From assembly GCA_003142355.1 (NCBI GenBank), contig PLMF01000076.1, positions 21,825 through 36,729 on the forward strand: a DNA stretch of 14,905 bases, given 5' to 3'. A model generated the notes under the pieces. The model was not told the DNA's origin and searched no databases. It saw nothing but the letters and a program-made list of their open reading frames with translations. Source of the DNA: Bryobacterales bacterium (GTDB lineage: Bacteria > Acidobacteriota > Terriglobia > Bryobacterales > Bryobacteraceae). How positions within the stretch are numbered: the first letter of the stretch is position 1; each line of letters begins with the position of its first letter. This document shows, in pieces, positions 8,001 to 14,905 of the stretch. The position numbers were made by a program, and so were the translations under genes.

Positions 8001-10322
8001 CTACCGGGCCACGAGGATGGCAGCGTCGAGGACTTCCACCTGTGCGCTGGTGGAGCTCTGGTTGGTGATGACGATATGCGTCGCACGCCGGAAATCGGGC
8101 ACCCGCAGAGCAATCGTCTGGGGATCGCGCGCAGTCTCAATGCCTAAAGTTCTTGCCAGTACTTCCCCCTTTTGCGCATCGAACGCGAGAAAGCCCACGC
8201 GGCCGCTCAACACCCGGAGCCGAAGTTCCACCCAGCATGGGCCGCCCGCGGACTCCGCATGGTGAACCGGAATCGATCCGTAGAAGCCTCCCAGGTAGGG
8301 TAACATGATCAACCGCCGCTCCGGCCCGGAATCCATTCGGGCGCCGCCGGAGGCCTCCATCCGGGAGAGGTCGATCACGTTGTCCAGACGAGCCGTCTCC
8401 TGGGGCGGCGTCTCCGACGGCGGCAGGCCAACCCCGATGTAACCCGGCACCTGATCGAGATTGCGGTAGAAGTGCATGGGCGGGTCGGTGCGCCGCAATT
8501 GCGTTACCATGGCCCTGCGATCCGCCGGCAAGAGCCTCCCGGGAACCCGCGAGAGCGTGCGGCAGGCGCGGCCCATCCATCCGGCCGGTTCGGCGGCGGC
8601 CCGCGGCGCCAACAGCGTTAACAGCACCCGCTGGGCATCCGGCGAGCTTTCGGGAATCCGCAGAACGGTCCAGAACACACCCGGCCAGCTCCTGTACCAG
8701 GCATAGTAGGTGAGGCCGACATCCGACGAGACCGGACAGACCGCGGAGGTCACATCGTAGTTTCCGCCAGGTTCCTGGTGGAAGCGGTAAAGCTGGCCGT
8801 CGCGACTGGCATATCCCACCAGTTGCGCCGGCTGGTTGACGCTGAGCAGTACGAACTGAAGCTGCTCGTTGGTTTCGCCGAAATAGAAACCGCGCAGTTT
8901 GAGCGTGCCATCGGCGAACCAGGCGCTGATGGAGTGTCCTCCTGGCCCCACGCAGAAATTGGGGCATTCGACGGCGGCATCCAGGTTGGAAAAGTACGTG
9001 CGCGGATCGAACCCTAACCATCCCAACTGGATGTCGGCTTGGGTGTTGTACCAGTGGGTGGCGCCGGAGGCGTACCACTGGGCCCAGTCGCCGCCCACCC
9101 GAGCGTCCGGGCCCAGAATGTCGCGCGCCGCGGCGCGCGCTACTTCCGCCTCGTGAACCCGCGGCTCCACGGACAGGCGGGTCGCTCGCAGCATGGGGCT
9201 CCCGGCCGCCAGATAAATTCCCAGAAACGCCGCCGCCGCCGGGAGGACGCCGCGCTGGACCGGCGCCGGCAGCCGCGCGGCCACCCAATCCAGCAGCACC
9301 AGCGCCCCGATCACCATCGCCCCGGCGAACAGCGCCACCTCGTGCACCAGGTACTCACTCAGTTTGTGCCACGCGAACAGGCACAGAAACAGTTGGAGCG
9401 GCAGCGCCGCCAGCGCCAGCCCTCGCGTCCACCGCACCGCCCCCAGAATCGCGGTGGTGTACACCACAAGCGGAACTCCCCATGACATCGCTTTCCGCAC
9501 CAGCCCGAGGTGACCGCCGAACTCAACCCACCTCCGGTACAACTCAGCGTGCGACCGGATGGAGGCGCCCAATCCTACTTGTCCTCCGATGGCTGCTACG
9601 GCGACCTGGATTTCCTTCCGGTACGGCAGCAGATACAGCCCTACATACGGGATGCCGAACAGGGCTCCGCCCAGGCACAAGGCCGCCACGCGCGGCTTGG
9701 CCTGTTTCCAGCCCAGGCTGCGGAGGGCCCACACCACGTACACCGCCACGCCGGTGAAGGCGAGCGCGGCGTAGTAGTGCGTGCCGGACGCCCAGGTCAG
9801 CAGGAATGCGCCTGCCGCCAGGCTGCGCACGTTCCAGTTCGCGAGACGGCCGGATTCCAGCAACACCAACCCGCAAAACCATGCCGCGTGCAGTTCCCCC
9901 TCCGGGCGCGTCCCGAACAATTCGGTCCACGGTAGGGCATTGGCCGCCGCCATGAGATACCCCACGGAGAACAGCAACCCCACCTTGACCGCATCGGGAA
10001 ACGCGCTGCGCACAATGCACACAATCGCCAGCAGGAACAACAACACGGTGGGAGTGGCCTCGGCGTAATAAATGCCGAGGCCCAGGCGGCACAGCGAGCC
10101 GATCCACAAAGCGTGGATGGGCGGATTGGTGATCACCGGCAGGTCGAAGAACCAGTTGCCGGTGTACGACGGAAACGTCAGCTTCCCGAAGTGGGCCAGC
10201 ATGTAGGGCGGATTCTGGAACCCCAACTCGTCAACCCACCCGCCCCGGTCGCCGCAGTATGCCGCGGCCAGCACCAGCAACGCCACGAACCACGCAAAGA
10301 CTACAACAGACTTCCGGCTCAA
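8001..10322 (-). CDS. GT39-like membrane glycosyltransferase paralogue D, inverted copy (773 aa)
   Basis: Fourth member of the family, in opposite orientation. It has a first membrane segment at about 6-23, AYCGDR, Asp31-Glu32 in the first outer loop, YYAEATP, RPEGE and LTWASGTHYYA. The usual His-Pro-Pro is Asn-Pro-Pro (66-68). The C-terminal half keeps WYASGATHWYNTQADI, WFADGTLKLRGFYF, GQLYRFHQE, DPPMHFYR, VLSGRVGF and PQTIALRVPDFR. I chose TTG at 10322: it has a perfect GGAGGA nine bases upstream, it aligns with the paralogues' N-termini, and it gives 773 residues against 770 and 774. An ATG at 10385 and a TTG at 10394 are in frame but would add 21 or 24 polar residues and lack comparable signals. 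Predicted to be a cytoplasmic-membrane glycosyltransferase of unknown donor and acceptor. A candidate promoter lies at 10393-10421. Confidence 0.87.
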   Translation of the reverse strand: MSRKSVVVFAWFVALLVLAAAYCGDRGGWVDELGFQNPPYMLAHFGKLTFPSYTGNWFFDLPVITNPPIHALWIGSLCRLGLGIYYAEATPTVLLFLLAIVCIVRSAFPDAVKVGLLFSVGYLMAAANALPWTELFGTRPEGELHAAWFCGLVLLESGRLANWNVRSLAAGAFLLTWASGTHYYAALAFTGVAVYVVWALRSLGWKQAKPRVAALCLGGALFGIPYVGLYLLPYRKEIQVAVAAIGGQVGLGASIRSHAELYRRWVEFGGHLGLVRKAMSWGVPLVVYTTAILGAVRWTRGLALAALPLQLFLCLFAWHKLSEYLVHEVALFAGAMVIGALVLLDWVAARLPAPVQRGVLPAAAAFLGIYLAAGSPMLRATRLSVEPRVHEAEVARAAARDILGPDARVGGDWAQWYASGATHWYNTQADIQLGWLGFDPRTYFSNLDAAVECPNFCVGPGGHSISAWFADGTLKLRGFYFGETNEQLQFVLLSVNQPAQLVGYASRDGQLYRFHQEPGGNYDVTSAVCPVSSDVGLTYYAWYRSWPGVFWTVLRIPESSPDAQRVLLTLLAPRAAAEPAGWMGRACRTLSRVPGRLLPADRRAMVTQLRRTDPPMHFYRNLDQVPGYIGVGLPPSETPPQETARLDNVIDLSRMEASGGARMDSGPERRLIMLPYLGGFYGSIPVHHAESAGGPCWVELRLRVLSGRVGFLAFDAQKGEVLARTLGIETARDPQTIALRVPDFRRATHIVITNQSSTSAQVEVLDAAILVAR

Positions 10323-10331
10323 ATCCTGCGT

Positions 10332-10337
10332 TCCTCC
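10332..10337 (-). promoter_or_regulatory. Strong ribosome binding site that decides the TTG start of paralogue D
   Basis: On the minus strand this reads GGAGGA, with nine bases between it and the TTG at 10322-10320. It is the best Shine-Dalgarno match noted in the window and supports the rare start codon over the upstream ATG. Confidence 0.75.
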
Positions 10338-10392
10338 GCTCGAACGAGCACCGTCGGACCAAGCTGCTTCCGCATGTCCAGGCATTTTCCCC

Positions 10393-10421
10393 AATTTACT
10401 GGAAATCGTGTGGACTGTCTA
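10393..10421 (-). promoter_or_regulatory. Candidate sigma70-type promoter for paralogue D
   Basis: On the minus strand, TAGACA (10421-10416, five of six bases to TTGACA) is followed by 17 bases and TAAATT (10398-10393, four of six to TATAAT). Transcription would begin near 10386, giving a leader of about 60 bases before the TTG start and placing the GGAGGA correctly. Sequence match only. Confidence 0.4.
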
Positions 10422-10581
10422 CGTATCGGTGGCGCCGGGCCCGGAGGCCACCCCCTTGGCGCCGGTGAATTCCAGTTCGGACAACCCCACCGGCGGCAAG
10501 ACCGCCGGCGCTACCCAGGCAAATCGTGGACTGCACTTTTCTGTCGTGCATCGCGCGGCAGGTGTCGCGCGGGTTTCGGGG

Positions 10582-10590
10582 TGCTAAAAT
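10582..10590 (+). promoter_or_regulatory. Candidate extended -10 promoter for the gene at 10626
   Basis: TGC followed by TAAAAT forms an extended -10 (TGn-TAAAAT), about 36 bases before the ATG. No good -35 is present, which is usual for extended -10 promoters. Transcription would start near 10597, leaving a leader of about 29 bases. Confidence 0.4.
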
Positions 10591-10625
10591 TGTCTCCGAT
10601 CGCTCCACCCACGCTGACAACCATA

Positions 10626-12347
10626 ATGACTGACGACACACACCCCCGTTCCGTGCCCGCGGCCGCGGAAAGCCGGGCCACCACAATCCGGTATCTGGCG
10701 GCGGTTTGCCTGCTTCCGCTGATTGTCCTTTGGCACCAGGACAACATACTCTTCACGGGTTACGGCTACATCGATCCGTGGGTGTATTTCGGATACTTTC
10801 GAAACCTGGTGGAGTTTGCACGGGACCTCTTCCCCGGGAATTCGTTCGGCGGCCACCTGTCCTGGATCCTGCCCGGCGCCGCGGTCCACAAGCTGTTTGC
10901 GCCGCTGGCGGCCAATTGCATCTTGCACCTGGGTGTGCACACGCTGGCAAGCGTCTCGCTGTTTCTGACGCTCCAGTGGGTGGTTGGGGCACGGAGGGCT
11001 TTCGCGGCGTCCATGCTGTTCTCCCTGAACCCTTGGTTCACGTTCGCGACGGCGTGGGACTATGTGGATGGAATCGGCATCGCCTACTGCCTGCTCACCA
11101 TGGCCCTGCTGACGTGGGCGGCACTGGTTCCGGTGCGCCGCTGGGCTCTCATGGCCGCGGGGATGGCGCTGGCGGCCATGGTTTACTCCAACGCCGACTG
11201 GGTGATGCTGTCGCCTCTGCTGCCGCTCTATTATTTGGGCCTGACCCGAGCGTGGCACGGAATTCCGCCGGTGCGTTCTTTCTTTGTATTGTGCCGGTGG
11301 TTCGGCCCTGGTTGTATCCTCGTGACCGTGGCGTTGGCCGCCATCAACTATTGGATTGACGGCCGCTTCTGGTTCTACGCCGCTCCTCTTCTGGGAGTTT
11401 TCCAGCGTAACAGTTCACCTGCGCCCTGGTGGCAGGGCCTGTGGCGGGATGGGGCACCGTCAGTCTGGTTGCTGTTTGCGATTACAGCGGCGGCCGTTTC
11501 GGCGGTGGTTCTGTTTGGGGAAGGGCGAAGCGCATTCCGCGGGATGACGACTGCCGCGCTGTTCTCATGGCTGTTCCTGGGCGCTTTGGCGTGGATGATC
11601 TGGTGCCAGATTCGGGGGAACCCGCTGCTGGGCCTGCCATACCGTGCCAGCATTCTGCTGCCCTTCAGTTTCCTGGCGATCGGCGCGCGGTTCTGGCCGG
11701 AGTTGGAAACGGCTCATCCGCGATACTACCTTTTGTTTTGCTCGGTAGCGGCCGTGGTTTTGGGCTATGCCTGGCTCGACGAAGGCTCCGTGATGGCCGC
11801 TCGTCTTCCATACCCTGTTTGGATAGGTCTGGCGGCGCTGGTGGCGTCCCTGGTGCTGCGCCTGTCGCCGGAGAGCATGATTTGCGGTCTGGCTAGTTTC
11901 TTTGTCTTCACAGCTTTGGGTGTGGGCCCTTGCTACATTGGGGTCGAGGCGCATGGTTACCGGAATCAGTACCAGGCACTTTGCCGTGCACGGGAGCGCA
12001 TCGAAACCGTCCGGCAGGGCCAGCCGGTTCGATTCTGGTATGACAAAGAGGACCGCGCCATAGCGGATGCTACGGCGCTGAACTCTACATACTCTTATTC
12101 CGATTCCTTGCTGAGCCAGAGTTTCGGCACGGCGCCATGCGGCCAGGAACCGGCGCCCTCCATGCTCGTCGTTTCGATTGGGTCGGACCCGTCGCACGGG
12201 TCGGAGTTCGTGGCATCCGCACTCACCGGCTGTTGGAGTGGAAAGGGACTGCGGGTTGTACCGGTCGAGACCGACACCATCCCACGCGGCGCTTCGAGCT
12301 TTCGTCTATCGCTTCTGCGCGTCGAGCGTGTTGCCGGGACCCGGTAG
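10626..12347 (+). CDS. Polytopic membrane protein, possible GT-C-type glycosyltransferase (573 aa)
   Basis: A hydrophobic protein with about ten membrane segments, the first near residues 22-37, and a C-terminal polar domain of roughly 120-130 residues. The first outer loop contains GYGYIDPWVYFGYFRN with Asp50, placed like the catalytic acid of GT-C enzymes; LNPWFTFATAWDYVDG follows in a later loop. I do not recognise a named family; the GT-C reading rests on layout and neighbours. The ATG at 10626 follows a candidate extended -10 by about 36 bases. No Shine-Dalgarno is visible, so the start is less certain. The frame is open upstream to 10113, but that part overlaps paralogue D on the other strand and reads as a shadow. 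The gene heads the right-hand plus-strand block, with 112 unassigned bases before the small reading frame that precedes the next gene. A role in lipid-linked sugar transfer or surface glycan building is inference. Confidence 0.78.
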   Translation: MTDDTHPRSVPAAAESRATTIRYLAAVCLLPLIVLWHQDNILFTGYGYIDPWVYFGYFRNLVEFARDLFPGNSFGGHLSWILPGAAVHKLFAPLAANCILHLGVHTLASVSLFLTLQWVVGARRAFAASMLFSLNPWFTFATAWDYVDGIGIAYCLLTMALLTWAALVPVRRWALMAAGMALAAMVYSNADWVMLSPLLPLYYLGLTRAWHGIPPVRSFFVLCRWFGPGCILVTVALAAINYWIDGRFWFYAAPLLGVFQRNSSPAPWWQGLWRDGAPSVWLLFAITAAAVSAVVLFGEGRSAFRGMTTAALFSWLFLGALAWMIWCQIRGNPLLGLPYRASILLPFSFLAIGARFWPELETAHPRYYLLFCSVAAVVLGYAWLDEGSVMAARLPYPVWIGLAALVASLVLRLSPESMICGLASFFVFTALGVGPCYIGVEAHGYRNQYQALCRARERIETVRQGQPVRFWYDKEDRAIADATALNSTYSYSDSLLSQSFGTAPCGQEPAPSMLVVSIGSDPSHGSEFVASALTGCWSGKGLRVVPVETDTIPRGASSFRLSLLRVERVAGTR

Positions 12348-12459
12348 GACAGCCGAACCGCTTGAATGCGGCCGCCGACATCGACTTGACGTTTTGGAGT
12401 TCTCTGGGCCTCGGGCCGTATGGGCGCGCTGAGTCACTGCGGCAAGATGGAAAGAGAAT

Positions 12460-12540
12460 ATGGCAAAGGTGGATATCTTCGAAGCCGGCCTCCTGGTGCA
12501 GGGTGCTACGGTTGGGAAGGCGGCAGAGCGCAAACCATGA
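12460..12540 (+). pseudogene. Relic 3' end of a paralogue, surviving as a 26-codon reading frame
   Basis: From about 12467 the DNA matches the last ~20 codons of paralogues A and B: VDIFEAGLLVQGA here against VDIFEAGVLVQGA and VDIFQAGVLVQGA, and AERKP at the end as in B. The stop also overlaps the next ATG (ATGA), with the identical run GAGCGCAAACCATGA seen at the B/C junction. Upstream of 12467 the similarity stops abruptly. By chance or selection an ATG at 12460, preceded by the purine-rich GGAAAGAGA, leaves a complete 26-residue frame. It may act as a translated leader coupling ribosomes onto the next gene. The product itself is not expected to be functional. The 112 bases before it (12348-12459) show no gene or clear promoter. 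Confidence 0.75.
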
Positions 12541-14162
12541 CAGCAGAGATGGATTCCGGGCACCCCAGGTGGTTCTCCAGAGTTCTGATTCTCATCATCG
12601 TATCGGCGGTGCTGATTCGTCTGTTCTACTGGATCTACACCGACAGGGCGTGGGAAGACGCACTTATCTCGGTTCTCCATTCGGAGAACGCCGCCAGTGG
12701 CCTGGGCTTGACCCACGTACACCCGGGCGAACCGCCCTTGCACGGTTTCACCAGCCCGCTCAGCGTGCTGCTGCCGTTGGTGGGCGACCTGTTTCACGTG
12801 GGGTTTGGCCTGTCGTTCCTGAAGTTTCTGTCGGCGCTCTGCGGCGGAATCGCGGCTTGGCTGGGCGCGCGTGTCTGCCTGAACCTGGGGTTGCCGCGAT
12901 CTTTGGCTTTGACAGCAGCGGCTTACCTGGCCTTCGAGCACCACCAGATCATGTGGGGAATGGCCGGGATGGAAACGCAGGTGGTCACCGTGGCGTACCT
13001 GTATTCCATCCACTGCCTGCAACGCGGCACGCAATGGCGGAAGGGCCTGTCGCTGGGTTTTGCGATGCTGGCCCGGCCGGATGCGGCCATCTGGGTGGGG
13101 ATCGCATGCGTGGTGGAATTGTGGCGGGCCTGGAAATCCGGCGCCTGGCGGAGTTTGGTACCGGTGGCGGCGGGACTGACAGTTCTCTATGCGCCGTGGC
13201 TGATCTTCACGTTCGTGTATTATGGCAGCCCGGTTCCCAACACGATTGTGGCGAAGTCCATGGGTCTCGCGAGTGTGTTCGCGCAGCTTGAGGGAAAGCC
13301 GATTCTGGCGCAAGCCCAGGTTTTGCAGGGCCGTCTCTGGACGATCTTCGCTACGCTGGGCCCGGTTTACGGCGGGAACGGCGGGGGTGGGTTTCAGCCC
13401 GCTTGGGGCGGCATGGGGATTTCCAGCCTCGTGATTCTGTTGGCTCTGCCGGGAGTGGTGGCGGCTCTCCGGAAACGGCGCCTCGATGCCCTGCTGGTCT
13501 ATGCATTCCTGGGAGCTTACACTTTATACCTCACTTTCTTCGCCAACACCATCTTTCTGTGGTACACAGCGCCCGTAACGGCGGTTGGGATCATTGGCAG
13601 CGCATACGGCTTGTGGTGGGTGCTGGAGCGCTTCCTGGCGCAACCGTTTCGCGTGCGCGTGGCCTTGGATTTGGGCGTGCCGTACATCCTTTCGATCGTG
13701 CTGATCCTGCCAGCCACGATGTACTCCGATAAATGCATTCAGCGGTACGTCGAGTCCGGGACGCGGGAACAGGTCGGCCGCTACTTGGGAAGTGTGGCGA
13801 AGGCGAGCGACACGATCGGCTCCGAGTCGCTGGGCTATATCGCCTACTACTCGCGGCGTCCGATTCTCGATTACCCAGGACTGTGCAGCCGCAAGGTGGT
13901 GCAGTACCTCCGTGAGCATCGCTACGGGCACGCCCTGATCCCCATGATGGAAAGTCTGCGGCCGACGTTCCTGGTTCTGAGGCCACAGGAGTATCTGACC
14001 AAGGACGGACGGATTGAGTATCCGTGGATCGAGCGGGATTACGAGTTGCTCCGTGTCTTTCGGGTGGCGGATGAGAATCGTCGGGAGATTGTGTGTTCCG
14101 CGTGCAACATCGATTACGAATTCCACGTATATCGCGCTCGGGGGCTGTCACAAAACAGATAG
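12537..14162 (+). CDS. AftB-like GT-C membrane glycosyltransferase (541 aa)
   Basis: A polytopic membrane protein with a first segment at about residues 14-34. The first outer loop reads WEDALI (Glu40-Asp41 in the catalytic-acid place), then SENAASGLGL and GEPPLHGFTSPL (64-75). This order (acid pair, N-x-x-x-G-x-G-L, G-x-T-S) is typical of a GT-C group that includes mycobacterial arabinosyltransferase AftB. Later blocks fit the same group: WGMAGMET, MLARPDAA and YYGSPVPNTIVAKS. About ten membrane segments are followed by a C-terminal soluble region of roughly 130-140 residues. Predicted to transfer a sugar from a polyprenyl-phosphate donor outside the membrane; the sugar is unknown and need not be arabinose. 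The ATG at 12537 overlaps the relic's stop. A longer in-frame start at 12420 would be read from relic DNA in the wrong frame and is rejected. It converges on the aldolase gene, 80 bases away. Confidence 0.85.
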   Translation: MTAEMDSGHPRWFSRVLILIIVSAVLIRLFYWIYTDRAWEDALISVLHSENAASGLGLTHVHPGEPPLHGFTSPLSVLLPLVGDLFHVGFGLSFLKFLSALCGGIAAWLGARVCLNLGLPRSLALTAAAYLAFEHHQIMWGMAGMETQVVTVAYLYSIHCLQRGTQWRKGLSLGFAMLARPDAAIWVGIACVVELWRAWKSGAWRSLVPVAAGLTVLYAPWLIFTFVYYGSPVPNTIVAKSMGLASVFAQLEGKPILAQAQVLQGRLWTIFATLGPVYGGNGGGGFQPAWGGMGISSLVILLALPGVVAALRKRRLDALLVYAFLGAYTLYLTFFANTIFLWYTAPVTAVGIIGSAYGLWWVLERFLAQPFRVRVALDLGVPYILSIVLILPATMYSDKCIQRYVESGTREQVGRYLGSVAKASDTIGSESLGYIAYYSRRPILDYPGLCSRKVVQYLREHRYGHALIPMMESLRPTFLVLRPQEYLTKDGRIEYPWIERDYELLRVFRVADENRREIVCSACNIDYEFHVYRARGLSQNR

Positions 14163-14178
14163 AACTCCTTTCCCCGAT

Positions 14179-14201
14179 GTTCGCGGCTCGGAACCGCGAA
14201 C
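14179..14201. terminator. Hairpin between convergent genes, possible terminator
   Basis: GTTCGCGG, a seven-base loop and CCGCGAAC form a perfect 8-bp stem, extendable through a G-T pair, in the 80-base gap between two convergent genes. The place fits a shared terminator, but no T-run follows on either strand, so intrinsic termination is unproven. Confidence 0.4.
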
Positions 14202-14242
14202 GTCCCCGGTAAGCGCAGTGGGGGCGCCCCACACCAAATGTC

Positions 14243-14905
14243 TTACTTTTTCGCCGGCGGTCCCGCGGTGGTCTGAATACTGCCCGGCGGAGGCACATAG
14301 CCGTCGTTCGAGGGGCCGTTCTGGAAGAGGTAGGTCGTGCCGCTCAACGGATTGGCTTTGGCGAAAAGCGGATTGGCACAGCCGAAGATCTTGCCCGCCT
14401 TGAGCGTGGCATCGTGAATCTTGGTGAGCAGATCCTGATACTGCGGAGACTCGAGTGCGAAACCGGAGAACGAACTCAAATCGTTGTTCCCCACCAGGAT
14501 GGCGTCAACGCCCGGCACCGAGACGATATCGAAGGCATTGGCGACACCCGTAGGCGTCTCGATCATCAGCACCAGCATGATGTTGTCGTTGATGGAGTTT
14601 CTGTAATCCGGCCCCCAGATCCTCGAGGCTTGGTTCTGGCCCAGACTGCGGCGCGCCACCGGCGGATAGCGAACCCACTTGGCGGCCTCGCGGGCCCGCT
14701 CCACGTCGTCCACAGTGGGAACGATGACGCCCAGCGCCCCGATATCGGTGGCTTGCTGAATGTGCCATTCCTGCGCGTCCGGCAGCCTCACGAACGGAAT
14801 CGCGCCGTTGTAGGGGCACGCTGCGATCATCTTCTCGACATCGGAAAACCACATGGTGCTGTGCTGCATATCGAAAAAGGCCCAGTCGTAGTGTTTGGCC
14901 TTTTC
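14243..14905 (-). CDS. HpcH/HpaI-family aldolase, 5' truncated by window edge
   Basis: The last 220 codons of a class II, metal-dependent pyruvate-type aldolase of the HpcH/HpaI family, which makes or cleaves aldol products such as 4-hydroxy-2-oxo acids. Visible landmarks, numbered in the partial protein: FFDMQH with Asp12 and His15 matching the E. coli HpaI Asp42/His45 dyad; Arg40 in VRLP, spaced 25 from the His as Arg70 is in HpaI; Glu116 in MIETPTG and Asp142 in VGNNDLS, 26 apart like the metal ligands Glu149 and Asp175. The residue before the His is Gln, where HpaI has Glu. The C-terminus ends in a Pro/Gly-rich tail (GYVPPPG to GPPAKK). The start, and whether there is a signal peptide, lie beyond the window. 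It converges on the glycosyltransferase block and has no evident functional link to it. Family call is firm; exact substrate is not. Confidence 0.88.
   Translation of the reverse strand, partial: EKAKHYDWAFFDMQHSTMWFSDVEKMIAACPYNGAIPFVRLPDAQEWHIQQATDIGALGVIVPTVDDVERAREAAKWVRYPPVARRSLGQNQASRIWGPDYRNSINDNIMLVLMIETPTGVANAFDIVSVPGVDAILVGNNDLSSFSGFALESPQYQDLLTKIHDATLKAGKIFGCANPLFAKANPLSGTTYLFQNGPSNDGYVPPPGSIQTTAGPPAKK

Larger units (their letters stand above)
10323..10625. other. 303-base divergent intergenic region
   Basis: This is the only long gap without a gene. It separates the minus-strand paralogue D from the plus-strand gene at 10626 and holds a candidate promoter for each. Near the middle, at 10490-10508, is a perfect 7-bp hairpin (CCGGCGG, CAAGA loop, CCGCCGG). 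Because both genes point away from it, this is not an obvious terminator and may be an operator or a chance GC-rich palindrome. No convincing coding sequence or relic was recognised here. Confidence 0.6.

Noticed and set aside
10490..10508. Perfect GC hairpin as a terminator
   Set aside because: It lies between divergent gene starts and has no T-run, so a terminator role makes no sense here.
10113..10625. Upstream extension of the frame of the gene at 10626
   Set aside because: It runs antisense through the start of paralogue D and across the divergent promoter region, and it lacks membrane-protein character.
12386..12391. TTGACG as a -35 box before the AftB-like gene
   Set aside because: No acceptable -10 was found 16-18 bases downstream.
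12420..12536. Longer N-terminus for the AftB-like gene, starting at 12420
   Set aside because: This stretch is the relic paralogue tail read in another frame. The ATG at 12537 forms the ATGA overlap used at the other junctions.
1..14905. CRISPR array, tRNA, rRNA, insertion sequence or attachment site
   Set aside because: No regularly spaced short repeats, transposase-like protein or recognisable RNA gene was seen. The only large repeat is the tandem gene duplication.

Overview
This is a high-GC bacterial window packed with large polytopic membrane proteins. I read seven substantial genes of the GT-C (glycosyltransferase, type C) kind or resembling it, plus one truncated aldolase gene at the right edge. 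No rRNA, tRNA, CRISPR, transposase or phage gene was seen. The GC-rich codon use, the repeated paralogous membrane glycosyltransferases and a paired-hairpin intergenic repeat of a type I associate with Solibacter-like genomes suggest an Acidobacteriota (Bryobacterales/Solibacter-like) origin. That is inference, not proof.

Left block, + strand (1-6288): three head-to-tail paralogues of one family of about 770 residues. Each has an N-terminal membrane half with GT39/ArnT-like features (an Asp-Glu pair in the first loop and a His-Pro-Pro motif) and a C-terminal half of about 400 residues that looks soluble and extracytoplasmic. The first is cut by the window edge. The first two are near-identical recent duplicates. 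Both junctions are four-base ATGA stop/start overlaps, so the genes are probably co-transcribed and translationally coupled.

Middle block, - strand (10322 down to 6315): a fourth paralogue (TTG start, strong ribosome binding site, candidate promoter) is followed by a different polytopic membrane protein resembling the LIC_10190 type. A twin-hairpin repeat lies between them. This block converges on the left block.

Right block, + strand (10626-14162): a third type of polytopic membrane protein with its own candidate extended -10 promoter, then a GT-C protein of the AftB-like type. Directly before the latter sits a 26-codon relic: the last ~20 codons of the left-block family, still ending in the same ATGA overlap. 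A tandem copy therefore once stood here and was almost wholly deleted.

Right edge, - strand (14905 down to 14243): the 3' part of an HpcH/HpaI-family aldolase gene with conserved catalytic and metal residues, converging on the right block.

Taken together, the window looks like an amplifying and eroding cluster of integral-membrane glycosyltransferases for cell-surface glycans or glycoproteins. No nucleotide-sugar, polyprenyl-phosphate sugar synthase, flippase or polymerase gene is visible, so donor and acceptor cannot be named. The most interesting points are the expansion of the ~770-residue family, its unrecognised C-terminal domain, the relic copy before the last glycosyltransferase, and a G8 tract where one extra base would fuse the first two paralogues.
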